Source of the DNA: Bacteroidota bacterium
Lineage (GTDB): Bacteria > Bacteroidota > Bacteroidia > AKYH767-A > OLB10
DNA length: 64,000 nt
Assembly (NCBI GenBank): GCA_016721435.1
Contig: JADKIC010000018.1
Span: 46,273 to 110,272, forward strand
Direction: 5' to 3'
In this document: in pieces, positions 1 through 9,300 of the stretch
Numbering within the stretch: position 1 is the stretch's first letter
Layout of the letters: every line of letters starts with the position of its first letter
Notes under the pieces: generated by a model
What the model was told of the DNA's origin: nothing
Database searches by the model: none
What the model saw: the letters and a program-made list of their open reading frames with translations, nothing else
Made by a program: the position numbers and the translations under genes

Positions 1-356
1 ACTGCAAAAAGCAATAACATAAACAATGATTTTGTCACTTCCAATCCTCCGACAGTAAATACACTATCGGGTATGGCAGGTACGAGCAATAATCGAGTCA
101 GGTAAACAGCAATAATAGAAGGTATTCCGAAAACAATCGCTGTTTTCACATCAATCAACCCTTGTTTAAATTTAGGAAGTGCTCCTACGAGACTCGTTGT
201 GCCCACAATAAACAGAGAATATGAGGTGGCGAGGACCGCATCAGTATGGAAAAGATAAACCAATACCGGAACAGTCAATATACTACCTCCACCGCCAATA
301 AGGCCTAGTGAAATTCCAATAAGTGCAGAAGCGAAGTAACCGATTATTTCTAACAT
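1..356 (-). CDS. Sulfite exporter TauE/SafE family permease (3' part outside window)
   Basis: Reading the minus strand from the ATG at 356-354 gives an open frame to the window edge, so about 118 N-terminal residues are visible and the C-terminus is missing. The start MLEIIGYFASALIGISLGLI is a hydrophobic helix followed by a GGGGS glycine loop and SILTVPVLVYLF, the typical first TauE/SafE repeat. A second hydrophobic segment follows KFKQGLIDVKTA. The family comprises inner-membrane proteins proposed to move sulfite, sulfoacetate or other organosulfur anions; the substrate cannot be read here. It lies 63 bp downstream of, and in the same direction as, the Crp/Fnr gene, so the two may be co-transcribed. 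Confidence 0.85.
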   Translation of the reverse strand, partial: MLEIIGYFASALIGISLGLIGGGGSILTVPVLVYLFHTDAVLATSYSLFIVGTTSLVGALPKFKQGLIDVKTAIVFGIPSIIAVYLTRLLLVPAIPDSVFTVGGLEVTKSLFMLLLFA

Positions 357-419
357 ATTTCCTTTTTGAATGCGGATGCAAAGATGCGACAAGGAAAACG
401 GTGAAAACGGTAACATTGA

Positions 420-1088
420 TTACAAAGGCAAATTTTTCAGATCAATGTAATTTCGGTTCAACTTCACTTTTCCCGCTTGCTCCATGCTCTTCAGTAGTCT
501 GGAGATCACCACACGGGATGTCCCTAAATCACCGGCAATTTCTTCGTGTGTAACTTTCAGTTCATCCGTTTTAAAAGTCAGGCGTTGTTTTTTAAGATAA
601 AACTCCAGTCGCTCATCCAGACCTTTAAAGACAGTATGATCAATTAACGTTAGTAACTCTTCGAATCGGTTACGGAAAGTGCCTAGCACAAAATAGTACC
701 AGGTTTTATAGGCTGTCATCAGGTTATCCATTAATGCGATGGGAATTAGAATGACTTCCGTTTCCTCGGTAGTCCTGGCCAACAACTCACTTTGCTCCTG
801 GCGAGCTGCACAAATCATGGACAGGGCACATGCGTTTCCGGGTTCCAGGTAGTACATGAAAAATTCACTTCCATCTCCACTTTCCTTGTATACCTTCACC
901 CGACCTTTGGTAATCAGCATTGTAGATTTGAAATACTGACCGGGTTTCATCAATATTTCACCGGCTTTAAATTCACGAATCATGGCATTTGCAGCAATTT
1001 CATGTCGCAATGCCGGCTCTAGTTCCGAATAGTATTCCTGCAATTTATCGAGAATAAACTGCTGATCAGTATTGATTAATTCATTCAT
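420..1088 (-). CDS. Crp/Fnr family transcriptional regulator
   Basis: About 222 aa. The N-terminal half is a cyclic-nucleotide-binding-like beta barrel (FKAGEILMKPGQYFKSTMLI and GRVKVYKESGDGSEFFMYYL), then a long dimerisation helix, then a C-terminal winged helix-turn-helix (VTHEEIAGDLGTSRVVISRL). No cysteine cluster of an FNR iron-sulfur site is seen, so the ligand is unknown. I chose the ATG at 1088 (MNELINTDQQ) because AGGA lies about 5 nt upstream; a longer frame starting at a TTG at 1118 adds ten unlikely residues. It precedes the TauE/SafE permease in the same direction and may control it. Divergently placed to ftsK. Confidence 0.88.
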   Translation of the reverse strand: MNELINTDQQFILDKLQEYYSELEPALRHEIAANAMIREFKAGEILMKPGQYFKSTMLITKGRVKVYKESGDGSEFFMYYLEPGNACALSMICAARQEQSELLARTTEETEVILIPIALMDNLMTAYKTWYYFVLGTFRNRFEELLTLIDHTVFKGLDERLEFYLKKQRLTFKTDELKVTHEEIAGDLGTSRVVISRLLKSMEQAGKVKLNRNYIDLKNLPL

Positions 1089-1256
1089 CGTCCTAAAATA
1101 AGTAATAATTCGATACAATTTTCACCAAAATCGCAAATAAAGTACCTCAATTCCCGTTCAGTTTTGCACATACGAATGTTAAATAAGCGTGTCCCCTACT
1201 ATGTAAACGGGGAGTGAAAGCTTGCTATTTTTAACCGCTAAACCCTATTGATTGTC

Positions 1257-3020
1257 ATGGCCGGAAAAGGAAACAGAATTAAAGAACCGCTGGTGGAGCA
1301 GGAAACCGAAGAGCTGGAGCAACCTGTCGTTCAAAAACCGGTAAAAAAAGTTAAACAGCGGAAAGAAAAAGTAGTTGCAGAAAAGCCATTTGCATTTTTA
1401 AAAATGCTGAGTGACGAGCGGACAAAAAAGATCACCGGCTTATTCCTGCTGTTGATTTCCGTTTTTTTACTCATCGCCTTCACTTCTTATTTTTTTACAT
1501 GGAAGAGTGATCAAAGTTTAGTGACCGGATCCTGGTTTGATCTCATGCGATTCTCTGATAAAAAAGTGGAGAACTGGCTGGGTAAGATGGGTGCCATTTT
1601 CTCCCATCAGTTTATCTACACATGGTTTGGAATTTCTGCATATGCGTTTGTATTGCTGGCCTTCCTTGGAGGATTCAAAATATTATTCCAGGCAGCATTG
1701 CTACCCTTAAAGAAAACGTTCAGATATAGTTTCTTTAGTCTTGTTTTTTTCCCTCCTGCCCTTGCCTTTTTATTCAGCAATAAACCTGATTTATTGTTTC
1801 TGGGTGGCGGGATCGGATATCAGATTAATATGTGGCTGACTTTGTCCCTCGGAAAAGCAGGGACAGGTTTCCTGATTGCCTTTACCGGTTTATCGTTTAT
1901 GGTCGCCGCTTTCAATATGAAATTCAGTCTGCCTGTAAGAAAAAACCAAACCGCTGCGGAACCTTCTGAAGAGTTGTTTGAAGACGAAGAAGAGGATTTC
2001 GAATTTGGAAATAAATTAAAAGAAGAACGCGGACCATCTCCCGAAATCGAACTCCCTCTTGAACTGCCGGATGAATATGCACATAGAGACGAAATTGAAC
2101 ATCTTTTTGCAGAAACTGAACCGACAACCAAAGCACCAACTCCTGAATTGCATTTGCTCGACGCAGAAATTCCCTCCACAGAGATGGAACTGGAGATGGA
2201 AAACAACGAAGAGGGTTTACAGCTAGAAGTGGAAGAAATTAAAATGGCGGAAGTAAATGCAGAGGGCAATTTACAGGTGGCCAATCCTGAAGATGCCAGT
2301 TTGCTGGAGCAATTGGGAGAGTACGATCCCAAACTCGACCTGAGCCATTATCAGCATCCCACACTGGATCTACTCGAAAATTATCAGAGCACTCGCTCAC
2401 AGATGAGTCGTGATGAGATCATGGCGGAGTTGGAAACCAACAAAAAGCGGATCATCGAAACACTTGGTCATTATGATATTGAAATCGATAAAATAAAAGC
2501 TACAGTTGGTCCTACCGTCACATTGTTTGAGATAGTACCCAAGGCGGGTGTACGTATTTCAAAGATCAAAAATCTTGAAGATGATATTGCCTTGAGTCTT
2601 GCTGCATTGGGAATACGTATTATCGCACCTATTCCGGGTAAGGGAACTATCGGTATCGAAGTACCGAACCAGCATCCTGATATTGTCAGTATGCGTTCTG
2701 TAATTGGCTCTGAGAAATTTCAAAATTCAGAGTTTGATTTGCCCATTGGTCTCGGGAAAACCATCTCTAATGAAATCTTTGTTACCGATCTTGCGAAGAT
2801 GCCTCACTTGCTGATGGCCGGTGCGACCGGACAAGGAAAATCAGTTGGTCTCAATGCTATTTTAGTATCCTTGCTATATAAAAAGCATCCGGCACAGGTC
2901 AAGTTTGTATTGGTAGATCCGAAAAAGGTAGAACTTACCTTGTTCAAAACCATCGAACGCCATTTCCTCGCAAAGCTTCCCGGCGATGAAGATGCTATCA
3001 TTACGGATACTAAAAGGTAG
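1257..3020 (+). CDS. ftsK: DNA translocase FtsK, N-terminal part (frame interrupted)
   Basis: FtsK pumps DNA at the division septum during chromosome segregation and dimer resolution. From the ATG at 1257 (the frame also has a TTG at 1248) there are about four membrane helices in residues 60-225, an acidic linker to about residue 365, the alpha domain, and the start of the RecA-like motor with Walker A GATGQGKS near residue 522. The protein stops at TAG 3018-3020, just after the conserved IITDTK segment. The next codons of the family (valine, alanine, TLNSLCIEMDNRYELLK) continue at once in the -1 frame from 3017. One missing G in AAAAGG(G)TAG explains this. Walker B and the DNA-recognition domain are in the following entry. 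Confidence 0.93.
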   Translation: MAGKGNRIKEPLVEQETEELEQPVVQKPVKKVKQRKEKVVAEKPFAFLKMLSDERTKKITGLFLLLISVFLLIAFTSYFFTWKSDQSLVTGSWFDLMRFSDKKVENWLGKMGAIFSHQFIYTWFGISAYAFVLLAFLGGFKILFQAALLPLKKTFRYSFFSLVFFPPALAFLFSNKPDLLFLGGGIGYQINMWLTLSLGKAGTGFLIAFTGLSFMVAAFNMKFSLPVRKNQTAAEPSEELFEDEEEDFEFGNKLKEERGPSPEIELPLELPDEYAHRDEIEHLFAETEPTTKAPTPELHLLDAEIPSTEMELEMENNEEGLQLEVEEIKMAEVNAEGNLQVANPEDASLLEQLGEYDPKLDLSHYQHPTLDLLENYQSTRSQMSRDEIMAELETNKKRIIETLGHYDIEIDKIKATVGPTVTLFEIVPKAGVRISKIKNLEDDIALSLAALGIRIIAPIPGKGTIGIEVPNQHPDIVSMRSVIGSEKFQNSEFDLPIGLGKTISNEIFVTDLAKMPHLLMAGATGQGKSVGLNAILVSLLYKKHPAQVKFVLVDPKKVELTLFKTIERHFLAKLPGDEDAIITDTKR

Positions 3021-3853
3021 TGGCTACACTCAATTCGCTTTGCATTGAAATGGATAACCGTTACGAGTTACTGAAAGATGCACAAGTGAGGAATATCCGA
3101 GAATACAACGCGAAATTTGTCGCCCGTAAATTGAATCCCAATAACGGACATCGCTTTCTCCCTTATATTGTTTTAGTGGTGGATGAGTTTGCCGATTTAA
3201 TTATGACGGCCGGTAAAGAAGTAGAAACGCCCATTGCAAGACTGGCCCAGTTAGCCCGAGCGATCGGCATCCATTTGATTATCGCTACACAACGACCATC
3301 TGTAAATATTATCACAGGAACCATTAAAGCCAACTTCCCGGCCCGATTGGCTTTCCGTGTCACCTCAAAAATTGACTCAAGAACTATTCTGGATACTGGT
3401 GGAGCAGATCAGCTTATCGGACGAGGAGACATGCTCCTTTCCACCGGAAATGATTTGGTTCGTATCCAATGTGCCTTTGTTGACACTCCTGAAGTTGAAT
3501 CCATTACCGAATTCATTGGCAACCAGCGTGCTTACCCCACTCCTTACCTTTTACCTGAGTATGTAGGTGAAAATGAAGGATCCGGAGGAGGAAGTGATAT
3601 GGGAGCCGATGATCTTGATCCACTTTTTGACGAGGCGGCACATATGGTCGTACAGTTTCAGCAAGGTTCAGCCTCGCTACTGCAAAGAAGGCTAAAGTTG
3701 GGCTATAACAGAGCTGGACGTTTGGTAGATCAATTAGAAGCAGCCGGCATCATAGGCCCATTTGAAGGAAGTAAGGCGAGAGAGGTCCGTTGCAAGGATT
3801 TGGCAAGTTTGGAACAATTATTGAAAAGCCTGAAGTCACCATCAGGGGTCTGA
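3020..3853 (+). CDS. ftsK: DNA translocase FtsK, C-terminal part (continuation after frameshift)
   Basis: The 277-aa frame opens at a GTG overlapping the TAG of the upstream piece and begins inside the motor domain, so it is not a gene of its own. It carries Walker B (YIVLVVDEFADLIM, about residue 50), the conserved ARLARAIG/IATQRPSVNIITG region, and a C-terminal gamma winged-helix domain (QRRLKLGYNRAGRLVDQLEA) that reads KOPS-type polar sequences. Joined with the upstream piece it gives a protein of about 865 aa, normal for Bacteroidota FtsK. Restoring one base near 3016 rejoins the frames. The LolA-like gene follows 36 bp downstream, a common arrangement in this phylum. Confidence 0.92.
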   Translation: MATLNSLCIEMDNRYELLKDAQVRNIREYNAKFVARKLNPNNGHRFLPYIVLVVDEFADLIMTAGKEVETPIARLAQLARAIGIHLIIATQRPSVNIITGTIKANFPARLAFRVTSKIDSRTILDTGGADQLIGRGDMLLSTGNDLVRIQCAFVDTPEVESITEFIGNQRAYPTPYLLPEYVGENEGSGGGSDMGADDLDPLFDEAAHMVVQFQQGSASLLQRRLKLGYNRAGRLVDQLEAAGIIGPFEGSKAREVRCKDLASLEQLLKSLKSPSGV

Positions 3854-3866
3854 TGGTTTGAAACTT

Positions 3867-3874
3867 TATCTTTG
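3867..3874 (+). promoter_or_regulatory. Candidate -7 box (TATCTTTG) upstream of the LolA-like gene
   Basis: An exact TAnnTTTG match lies 15 bp before the ATG at 3890, which would give a very short leader. A TTTG at the expected -33 distance is not evident, so this rests on the -7 element alone. Confidence 0.3.
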
Positions 3875-3889
3875 CCGAACCAACCGATT

Positions 3890-4542
3890 ATGAAAATGAA
3901 TAAAATTATTAGCGCTTTAATAGTGCTAGCCTCTCCTGTAGCTATAGCCTAAATGCACAAACTGATGCCAAAGCGCAGGAAATACTAAAAAGCGTAAGTG
4001 CTAAATATAAATCTTACAAATCGCTCGAAGCCTCTTTTAAACTTGACCGTCTCGATCAAAAAAGTAAAAAAACAGAATCCTTTACAGGCACTATATTGCT
4101 CAGCGGTACGCGTTTCAATTTTGTGATGTCCGATCAAACCGTCATGAGTGATGGTACTACTACCTGGACCTATTTAAAAGAATCCAACGAAGTACAGATC
4201 AGTGAGGCAAAAACAACTGAAGGTGCAATATCACCCACTACCATTTTCACGATGTATGAAAAGGGATTTAAATCCAAATATCTCGGAGAGAAAACAAGTG
4301 CCGGAAAACAAGTTCAACAAATCGAACTAACGCCTGAAGACTCCAAGAAGAACTATTTCAAGATCATTCTCAACATCGACAAGACCGCTAAATACGTCAG
4401 TGAAGCCCGGATTTTTGAAAAAAACGGAGGCATCCTCACCTACTCCATCGTAAAATTCACTCCCAACGCTGTTGTTACGAATGAAAATTTTTCCTTCAAT
4501 AAAGCGAAATATCCAGGCGTTGAGGTTGTTGATCTTCGATAA
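3890..4542 (+). CDS. LolA-like outer-membrane lipoprotein carrier (frameshift in signal peptide)
   Basis: The mature part (DAKAQEILKSVSAKYKSYKS, then SLEASFKLD..., SGTRFNFVMSDQ, DGTTTWTYL) matches the LolA/LolB-type half-barrel that carries lipoproteins through the periplasm. The only ATG with a hydrophobic leader is at 3890 (MKMNKIISALIVLASPVAIA), but that frame hits TAA at about 3950. The mature frame (SLNAQTDAKA) is in the -1 register from about 3946, so one base seems missing near 3930-3945. Without the fix the longest frame begins at 4096 and lacks the signal peptide and first strands. The position directly after ftsK supports the assignment, since ftsK-lolA pairs are frequent in Bacteroidota. 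Confidence 0.82.
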
Positions 4543-4543
4543 G

Positions 4544-4631
4544 AAAGTTTAAAGTTCAAGGTTTAAGGTTTAAGGTTTAAGGTTTAAAGTTTAAAGTTCA
4601 AGGTTTAAAGTTCAAGGTTTAAGGTTTAAGG
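4544..4631. repeat. Short tandem repeat, GTTTAAG-like heptamer units
   Basis: About twelve near-perfect 7-bp units alternate between GTTTAAG, GTTTAAA and GTTCAAG, starting two bases after the LolA stop codon. No coding frame or hairpin is preserved. It looks like a slippage-prone intergenic microsatellite. Confidence 0.9.
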
Positions 4632-4710
4632 AGTTTCCACTAATGCGGCGATAAAACAAAAGCCAAGGCGTGGTGACATTATATTAAAACAGTGTATTCC
4701 CTTGCTCCAT

Positions 4711-5106
4711 AGCTCCGTGGGAGCGACAGTATTATAGCTCCGTAGGAGCGACAGTATTATAGCTCCGTAGGAGCGACAGTAATATAGCTCCGTAGGAGCG
4801 ACAGTATAGCCCGTAGGAGCGACAGTATTATAGCTCCGTAGGAGCGACAGTATTATAGCTCCGTAGGAGCGACAGTATTATTGAACCGTAGGAGCGACAG
4901 TATTATAGCTCCGTAGGAGCGACAGTATTATAGCTCCGTAGGAGCGACAGTATTATAGCCCCGTAGGAGCGACGGTATTATAGCTCCGTAGGAGCGACAG
5001 TATTATAGCTCCGTAGGAGCGACAGTATTATAGCTCCGTAGGAGCGACAGTATAGCCCGGAGGACAGATTATAGCTCCGTAGGAGCGACAGTATTATTGA
5101 ACCGTA
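4711..5106. repeat. 25-bp hairpin-forming tandem array, about 16 units
   Basis: Consecutive 25-bp units share the core AGCTCCGTAGGAGCGACAGT followed by ATTAT. Each core contains the inverted repeat GCTCC-GTA-GGAGC, a 5-bp stem with a 3-nt loop. I count 16 units: most are full length, with a shortened unit at 4786-4807, a one-base-short unit at 4808-4831 and a degenerate one at 5054-5072. Variants TGAACCGTAGGAGC occur at 4882 and at the truncated end (5098). There are no unique spacers, so this is not CRISPR. It sits between convergent genes (LolA-like on plus, TonB-domain lipoprotein on minus). Confidence 0.95.
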
Positions 5107-5196
5107 ATTGGGTCATCTCAATAAAAAATTTCAGAATTATCATCTTAGTTTCCACCCGACCGCATGTCTGCTGGGCAATCAAATTCCACCATCCTC

Positions 5197-5946
5197 CTAC
5201 TTCGTACTAAACCTAACAGGTAAGGCATACCGCACCAACACCGGCTTACCCTTCAGCTTTCCGGGTTGCCAGTCGGGCATGGATTGCACTAAACGTAAAG
5301 CTTCTTTGTCACAGGACGCATTGATGCCTCGTGTGACATACGGATACAAAACTTTTCCCTTTTTGGTAATGATGAAACTCACATACACCGTGCCCGGTTG
5401 AGCATCCTTAATGGACATGATGTTATTTTTAAAGTAGGAAAGAATTCCTTTATCACCTCCCGGAAATTGCGGCATTTGATCTGCTACATTCAGGGCACCG
5501 GAATTCGCTGATAGTGTTTTGGCATCCTTCTTTTGCGCGAACAACTGACGGTATACTTTCTTCGGAATGGTATCATCTTCAATGACCATATTCCCGTGAC
5601 AGTTTTTATCCAGTAACTTGAATGCGGCAGTATCTCCAAGAGCAAGAAGAGAACTCCAGTCACGACAGGCATTCTCGGGATTGCTCATGGCCCAGTTCAC
5701 CACGCCACGGTTAAAATAAGCTTCCTTACTCCCGGCATCCGTAGCGATTTCATTGGTAAAAAAAATATTTGCCTGCTCCATCTTGTTTTCCAATACCAAT
5801 TCGGTACCCTGGTTCATCGTTCCGGTCAATGTATTTTGTTCTACCATCATCTTTACCAGCGAATCGGTTTGCGGATGTTGCTGCGCTCTAACACTACAGG
5901 CTGAAAGAAATAGAACTAACGCAAGTGAAATTTTAAATTTGAACAT
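5197..5946 (-). CDS. Lipoprotein with TPR-like region and TonB C-terminal domain
   Basis: 249 aa. The N-terminus is a lipoprotein signal (LALVLFLSACSVRA; lipobox LSAC with Cys near residue 17). Residues about 45-110 resemble one or two TPR helices (EQANIFFTNEIATDAGSKEA and YFNRGVVNWAM). The C-terminal 90 residues are a TonB-type domain: MPQFPGGD, GTVYVSFIITKKGKV, CDKEALRLV, MPDWQPGK and VLVRYALPVRF. TonB normally spans the inner membrane with a proline-rich rod; here there is a lipid anchor and no rod, so it probably is not a canonical energy transducer. Its partner is unknown. It is an isolated gene converging on the 25-bp repeat array. Confidence 0.85.
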   Translation of the reverse strand: MFKFKISLALVLFLSACSVRAQQHPQTDSLVKMMVEQNTLTGTMNQGTELVLENKMEQANIFFTNEIATDAGSKEAYFNRGVVNWAMSNPENACRDWSSLLALGDTAAFKLLDKNCHGNMVIEDDTIPKKVYRQLFAQKKDAKTLSANSGALNVADQMPQFPGGDKGILSYFKNNIMSIKDAQPGTVYVSFIITKKGKVLYPYVTRGINASCDKEALRLVQSMPDWQPGKLKGKPVLVRYALPVRFSTK

Positions 5947-6169
5947 AGCTTTGGATGTTTTATGGGATCGACTTCACACCCATTTCCAATGCTAAATATA
6001 GTAACTATTATTGAATTGAATTATTAAACTGACTTTAGTAGTAAAAACCAAGGATTTAGATTTAGAAAAAGAATAGAAAATAATCGAATTGGGAGGTATT
6101 CACTTTTCGAATCAAAAAGGGAGTAAAATATCTTTTAAAATTTATCTCTACAGAAATATCGCATCGCGT

Positions 6170-6227
6170 GGGGAAACGCTCGTCAACTGACGAGATTGGG
6201 GGAAACTCTCGTCAACTGACGATATTG
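6170..6227. repeat. Two 29-bp direct repeats, each with a 7-bp hairpin
   Basis: 6170-6198 and 6199-6227 are tandem 29-bp units (GGGGAAACgCTCGTCAACTG and GGGGAAACtCTCGTCAACTG, each continuing ACGA(g/t)ATTG). Each holds CTCGTCA-AC-TGACGA(G/T), a near-perfect palindrome. The unit could be a protein-binding site or a transcript hairpin in the 450-bp gap between the TonB-domain gene and the giant PKD gene. Confidence 0.85.
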
Positions 6228-6271
6228 AGGGAGGGGAAGATTTTTATATCGAATTTTACTGCATTAAAAAT

Positions 6272-6366
6272 CGGATTACAGAGTGGAAATCTATAGTTAT
6301 TTGTGAAAATTAAATGGAACCTCGTTGCATTTAGAATTTAACTACACCTTCCTCTTCTGTAATCCG
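6272..6366. repeat. 11-bp inverted repeat bracketing the 3' flank of the PKD gene
   Basis: CGGATTACAGA at 6272-6282 is perfectly complementary to TCTGTAATCCG at 6356-6366, with 73 nt between. It lies just after the stop of the minus-strand PKD gene. It may be a long-loop structure in the 3' untranslated region or a relic of an inserted element. There is no T-run next to the arms, so it is not a typical intrinsic terminator. Confidence 0.6.
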
Positions 6367-6396
6367 AAACTGTTTTTCAACCTATTCTTCTAATGG

Positions 6397-9300
6397 TTAT
6401 CTCACCAGACTTACATGCCCTACTTTCTCATGAATCTTACCCCATACGTCAGTGACTTTTACAGAGTAGACATAAACACCTTCCTGTGCAGGTTCCGGGC
6501 GACCGGCTACACTTCCATCCCATGGCCTGTTATCTGCTCCTTCGCTGAAGAAAATCTGATCTCCCCAACGGTTGAAGATGCTTAACTTGACATCGGCAAT
6601 ATAAATACCCTTGATGTTGAATCCTTCGTTCGTACCGTCACCATTTGGAGTAAAGGCATTAGGAATCCACCAGCTAAAGATGGGCTCTACACGAACCGGG
6701 TGTTGTACAGAATCCCGGCATCCGTAAGCGTTAATAACCCATAAGGTCACCATGTAGTTTCCGGTATCTCTGTAAGTGTAAGATGGCTCAAACTGTGTGG
6801 AGGAACCTCCGTCACCGAATGTCCAGGCATAGGTAAGACCGCCACTGGATAAATTGATGAAATTAAAGTTCGGATTCATGATCGTTTGTGTAGCCGGATC
6901 GGGTTCAAATTCTGCCATTGGTCCGGGATATACAGTAACCACATTGGGCATCGTGATGGTGTTCACACAACCGGAATCAGAAGTTACGGATAAGCTGACA
7001 TTATACGTTCCACTTTGCGTATAGGTATGCGAAGGGTTTTGCAAAGATGATGTACCACCATCACCGAAATCCCAATCCCAGGCGACTACATTCCCAGAGC
7101 TGATAAAGGATGAATCCGTAAACTGCACGAGAATCGGGCCGCAACCCTGTGCATTGATATCATTAAAATGCGCTACCGGTAATGGATTAACGACAACTTG
7201 TCCGAAGATGGTGTCCGTACATCCATCACCACTCATTACAATCAATGAAACAGTATACGTCCCGGCTTGTGAATACACATAGGATGGATCCTGTGAAGTA
7301 GAAGTCCCACCATTATCGCCAAAGTCCCAACTGTAACCGGTGATAGTACCACCGTTGATGGTAGAGGTATTGTTGAACTGCACGGCAGTATTCAGACAAG
7401 CTGTACCGGCAGTAAATCCGGCCACGGGCAATGGACTGATGATGACATTGGTTGTTGCAGTAGCACGACAACCGTTTGCATTGGTGGTGGTAAGCGTCAC
7501 CGTATAGGTACCTGAAGCGGAATAAGTAGCGGATGCATTGGCTTGATTAGAAGTATTACCGTTTCCGAAGTTCCAATCCCAGTTGACAATAGAATTATTG
7601 GCACCTGAACTGGTATCGATCAGCGGAATATTCACTCCTATACAACCATTCCCTGCTACCGGCATTGGAGAAGGCGCTTCAAATATCTCAATGGAATCCG
7701 TCACTGCATTTCTGCAACCTGCATTTGAAGTGGCTTCCAGGGTGATGGTATAGAACCCGGGTGTGGCATAGAAATGTGTAGGATTCTGCGCTGTACTGGT
7801 AGATGAATCTCCTAATGACCATGACCATCCTGTAATGCTACCGGAAGAGATAGTTGAATTATCCAGCAACTGTATAGGCTCATTCATACAAACATCTCCT
7901 GCAGTAAAATCAGCCACCGGCAATGGGAAGACGGTCACGGTACGGTTAATGCTCGCAGTACATCCTGCAGGAGTTGTCACAGTAAGACTTACATTATAAC
8001 TTCCGGGCGCAGTATAGGTATGTTGCGGATTCGCACTATTGTCAACCGTGTTATCTCCGAAATTCCAGCTGTAATTGAATGTGCCTCCTCCGGTAATCTG
8101 AGTTTGATCAAAGAAATTTGTACTTCCATTCAAACAAACATCATTCGAAGAGAAGTCTGCAACAGGAACAGGATACACATTGATGCTTCTGTTTACTGTA
8201 TCCGTACAGCCATCGCTATTTTGAACGATGAGTTGCACATTATAGGTGCCGGTAGCTGCATAATTATGAGTAGGATTCGGAAGACTTGAAGTAGATCCAT
8301 CTCCTAAATTCCACGACCAGCTTGTTATTGCACTACTACCTGCCAGACTGGTATCCGTTAATTGTACAGGACTACCGAGACATGCACTTGCAACGGTAAA
8401 TCCGCTTTGAGGCAGGGCATTCACGGTAGTTTGCGTAGATGCGGTGTCACTACATCCCTTATCGGTCATGGCTACGAGTGTGATCGTATAGTTGCCGGAC
8501 GATGCATATTGATGACTCGGCTGTTGTACCGCAGCAAATGATCCATCTCCAAACTCCCAATACCAACCGTTTACACTTCCCGAAGGAGTCGTGCTTAAGT
8601 CGGTGAAAACATTTGGTGTATTGAAACAGGTAGCATTGGTCGTGAAATTGGCAACGGGCTTCGGATTCACATTCACCTGGCGACTCGCTGTATGTTCACA
8701 ATTCTGATCAGAACCAATGGTCAATGTAACTGTATAGGTACCGGGATTAGAATAGTAATGAACAGGGTCACTTAATGAGCTGGTGACTCCATCACCAAAA
8801 TCCCAGTTGATATCACTGATGTTTCCGTTAGTGAGCAATGAATTATTATAAAACCGTGTGGAATCTCCTTCACACACCTCCGGGGCAGCAAAGTCAGCTA
8901 AAGGCATCGGATCAATCGTAACGGATTGCACCGTCGTATCACTACAACCGTCATTTGTAGAAACAATCAGAGAAACGTTATAAACTCCTTCTGCAGAAAA
9001 CAAATGCTGAGGATTTTGTTGTTGTGAAGCATTTCCATCGCCGAAATTCCATGACCAATTTGTAATATTCCCACTTGACACCACAGAGCCATCCACAAAA
9101 GCACTTGGACTTCCCAAACAAACATCAGCAGCAGTGAATGCAGCAGAAGGAACAGGAGTAATTTGCACGGAAGCTGTTGAAGAATCCACACATCCAAATC
9201 CTGATGTAGCTACAAGAGTAACAGGGTAAGTACCCGGTAAAAGATAATTAACGGAAGGTTGTTGTCCGGTGGAGAATTGTCCATCACCAAAATTCCATTG

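Noticed and set aside
1820..2332. 170-aa serine-rich frame opposite ftsK
   Set aside because: Antisense shadow of the acidic FtsK linker; FtsK homology settles the coding strand.
3010..3025. Programmed -1 frameshift in ftsK
   Set aside because: No canonical slippery heptamer or obvious downstream stimulatory stem; the many similar one-base breaks in the window make an error more likely.
4711..5106. CRISPR array
   Set aside because: Units are contiguous with no unique spacers, and no cas genes are in the window.
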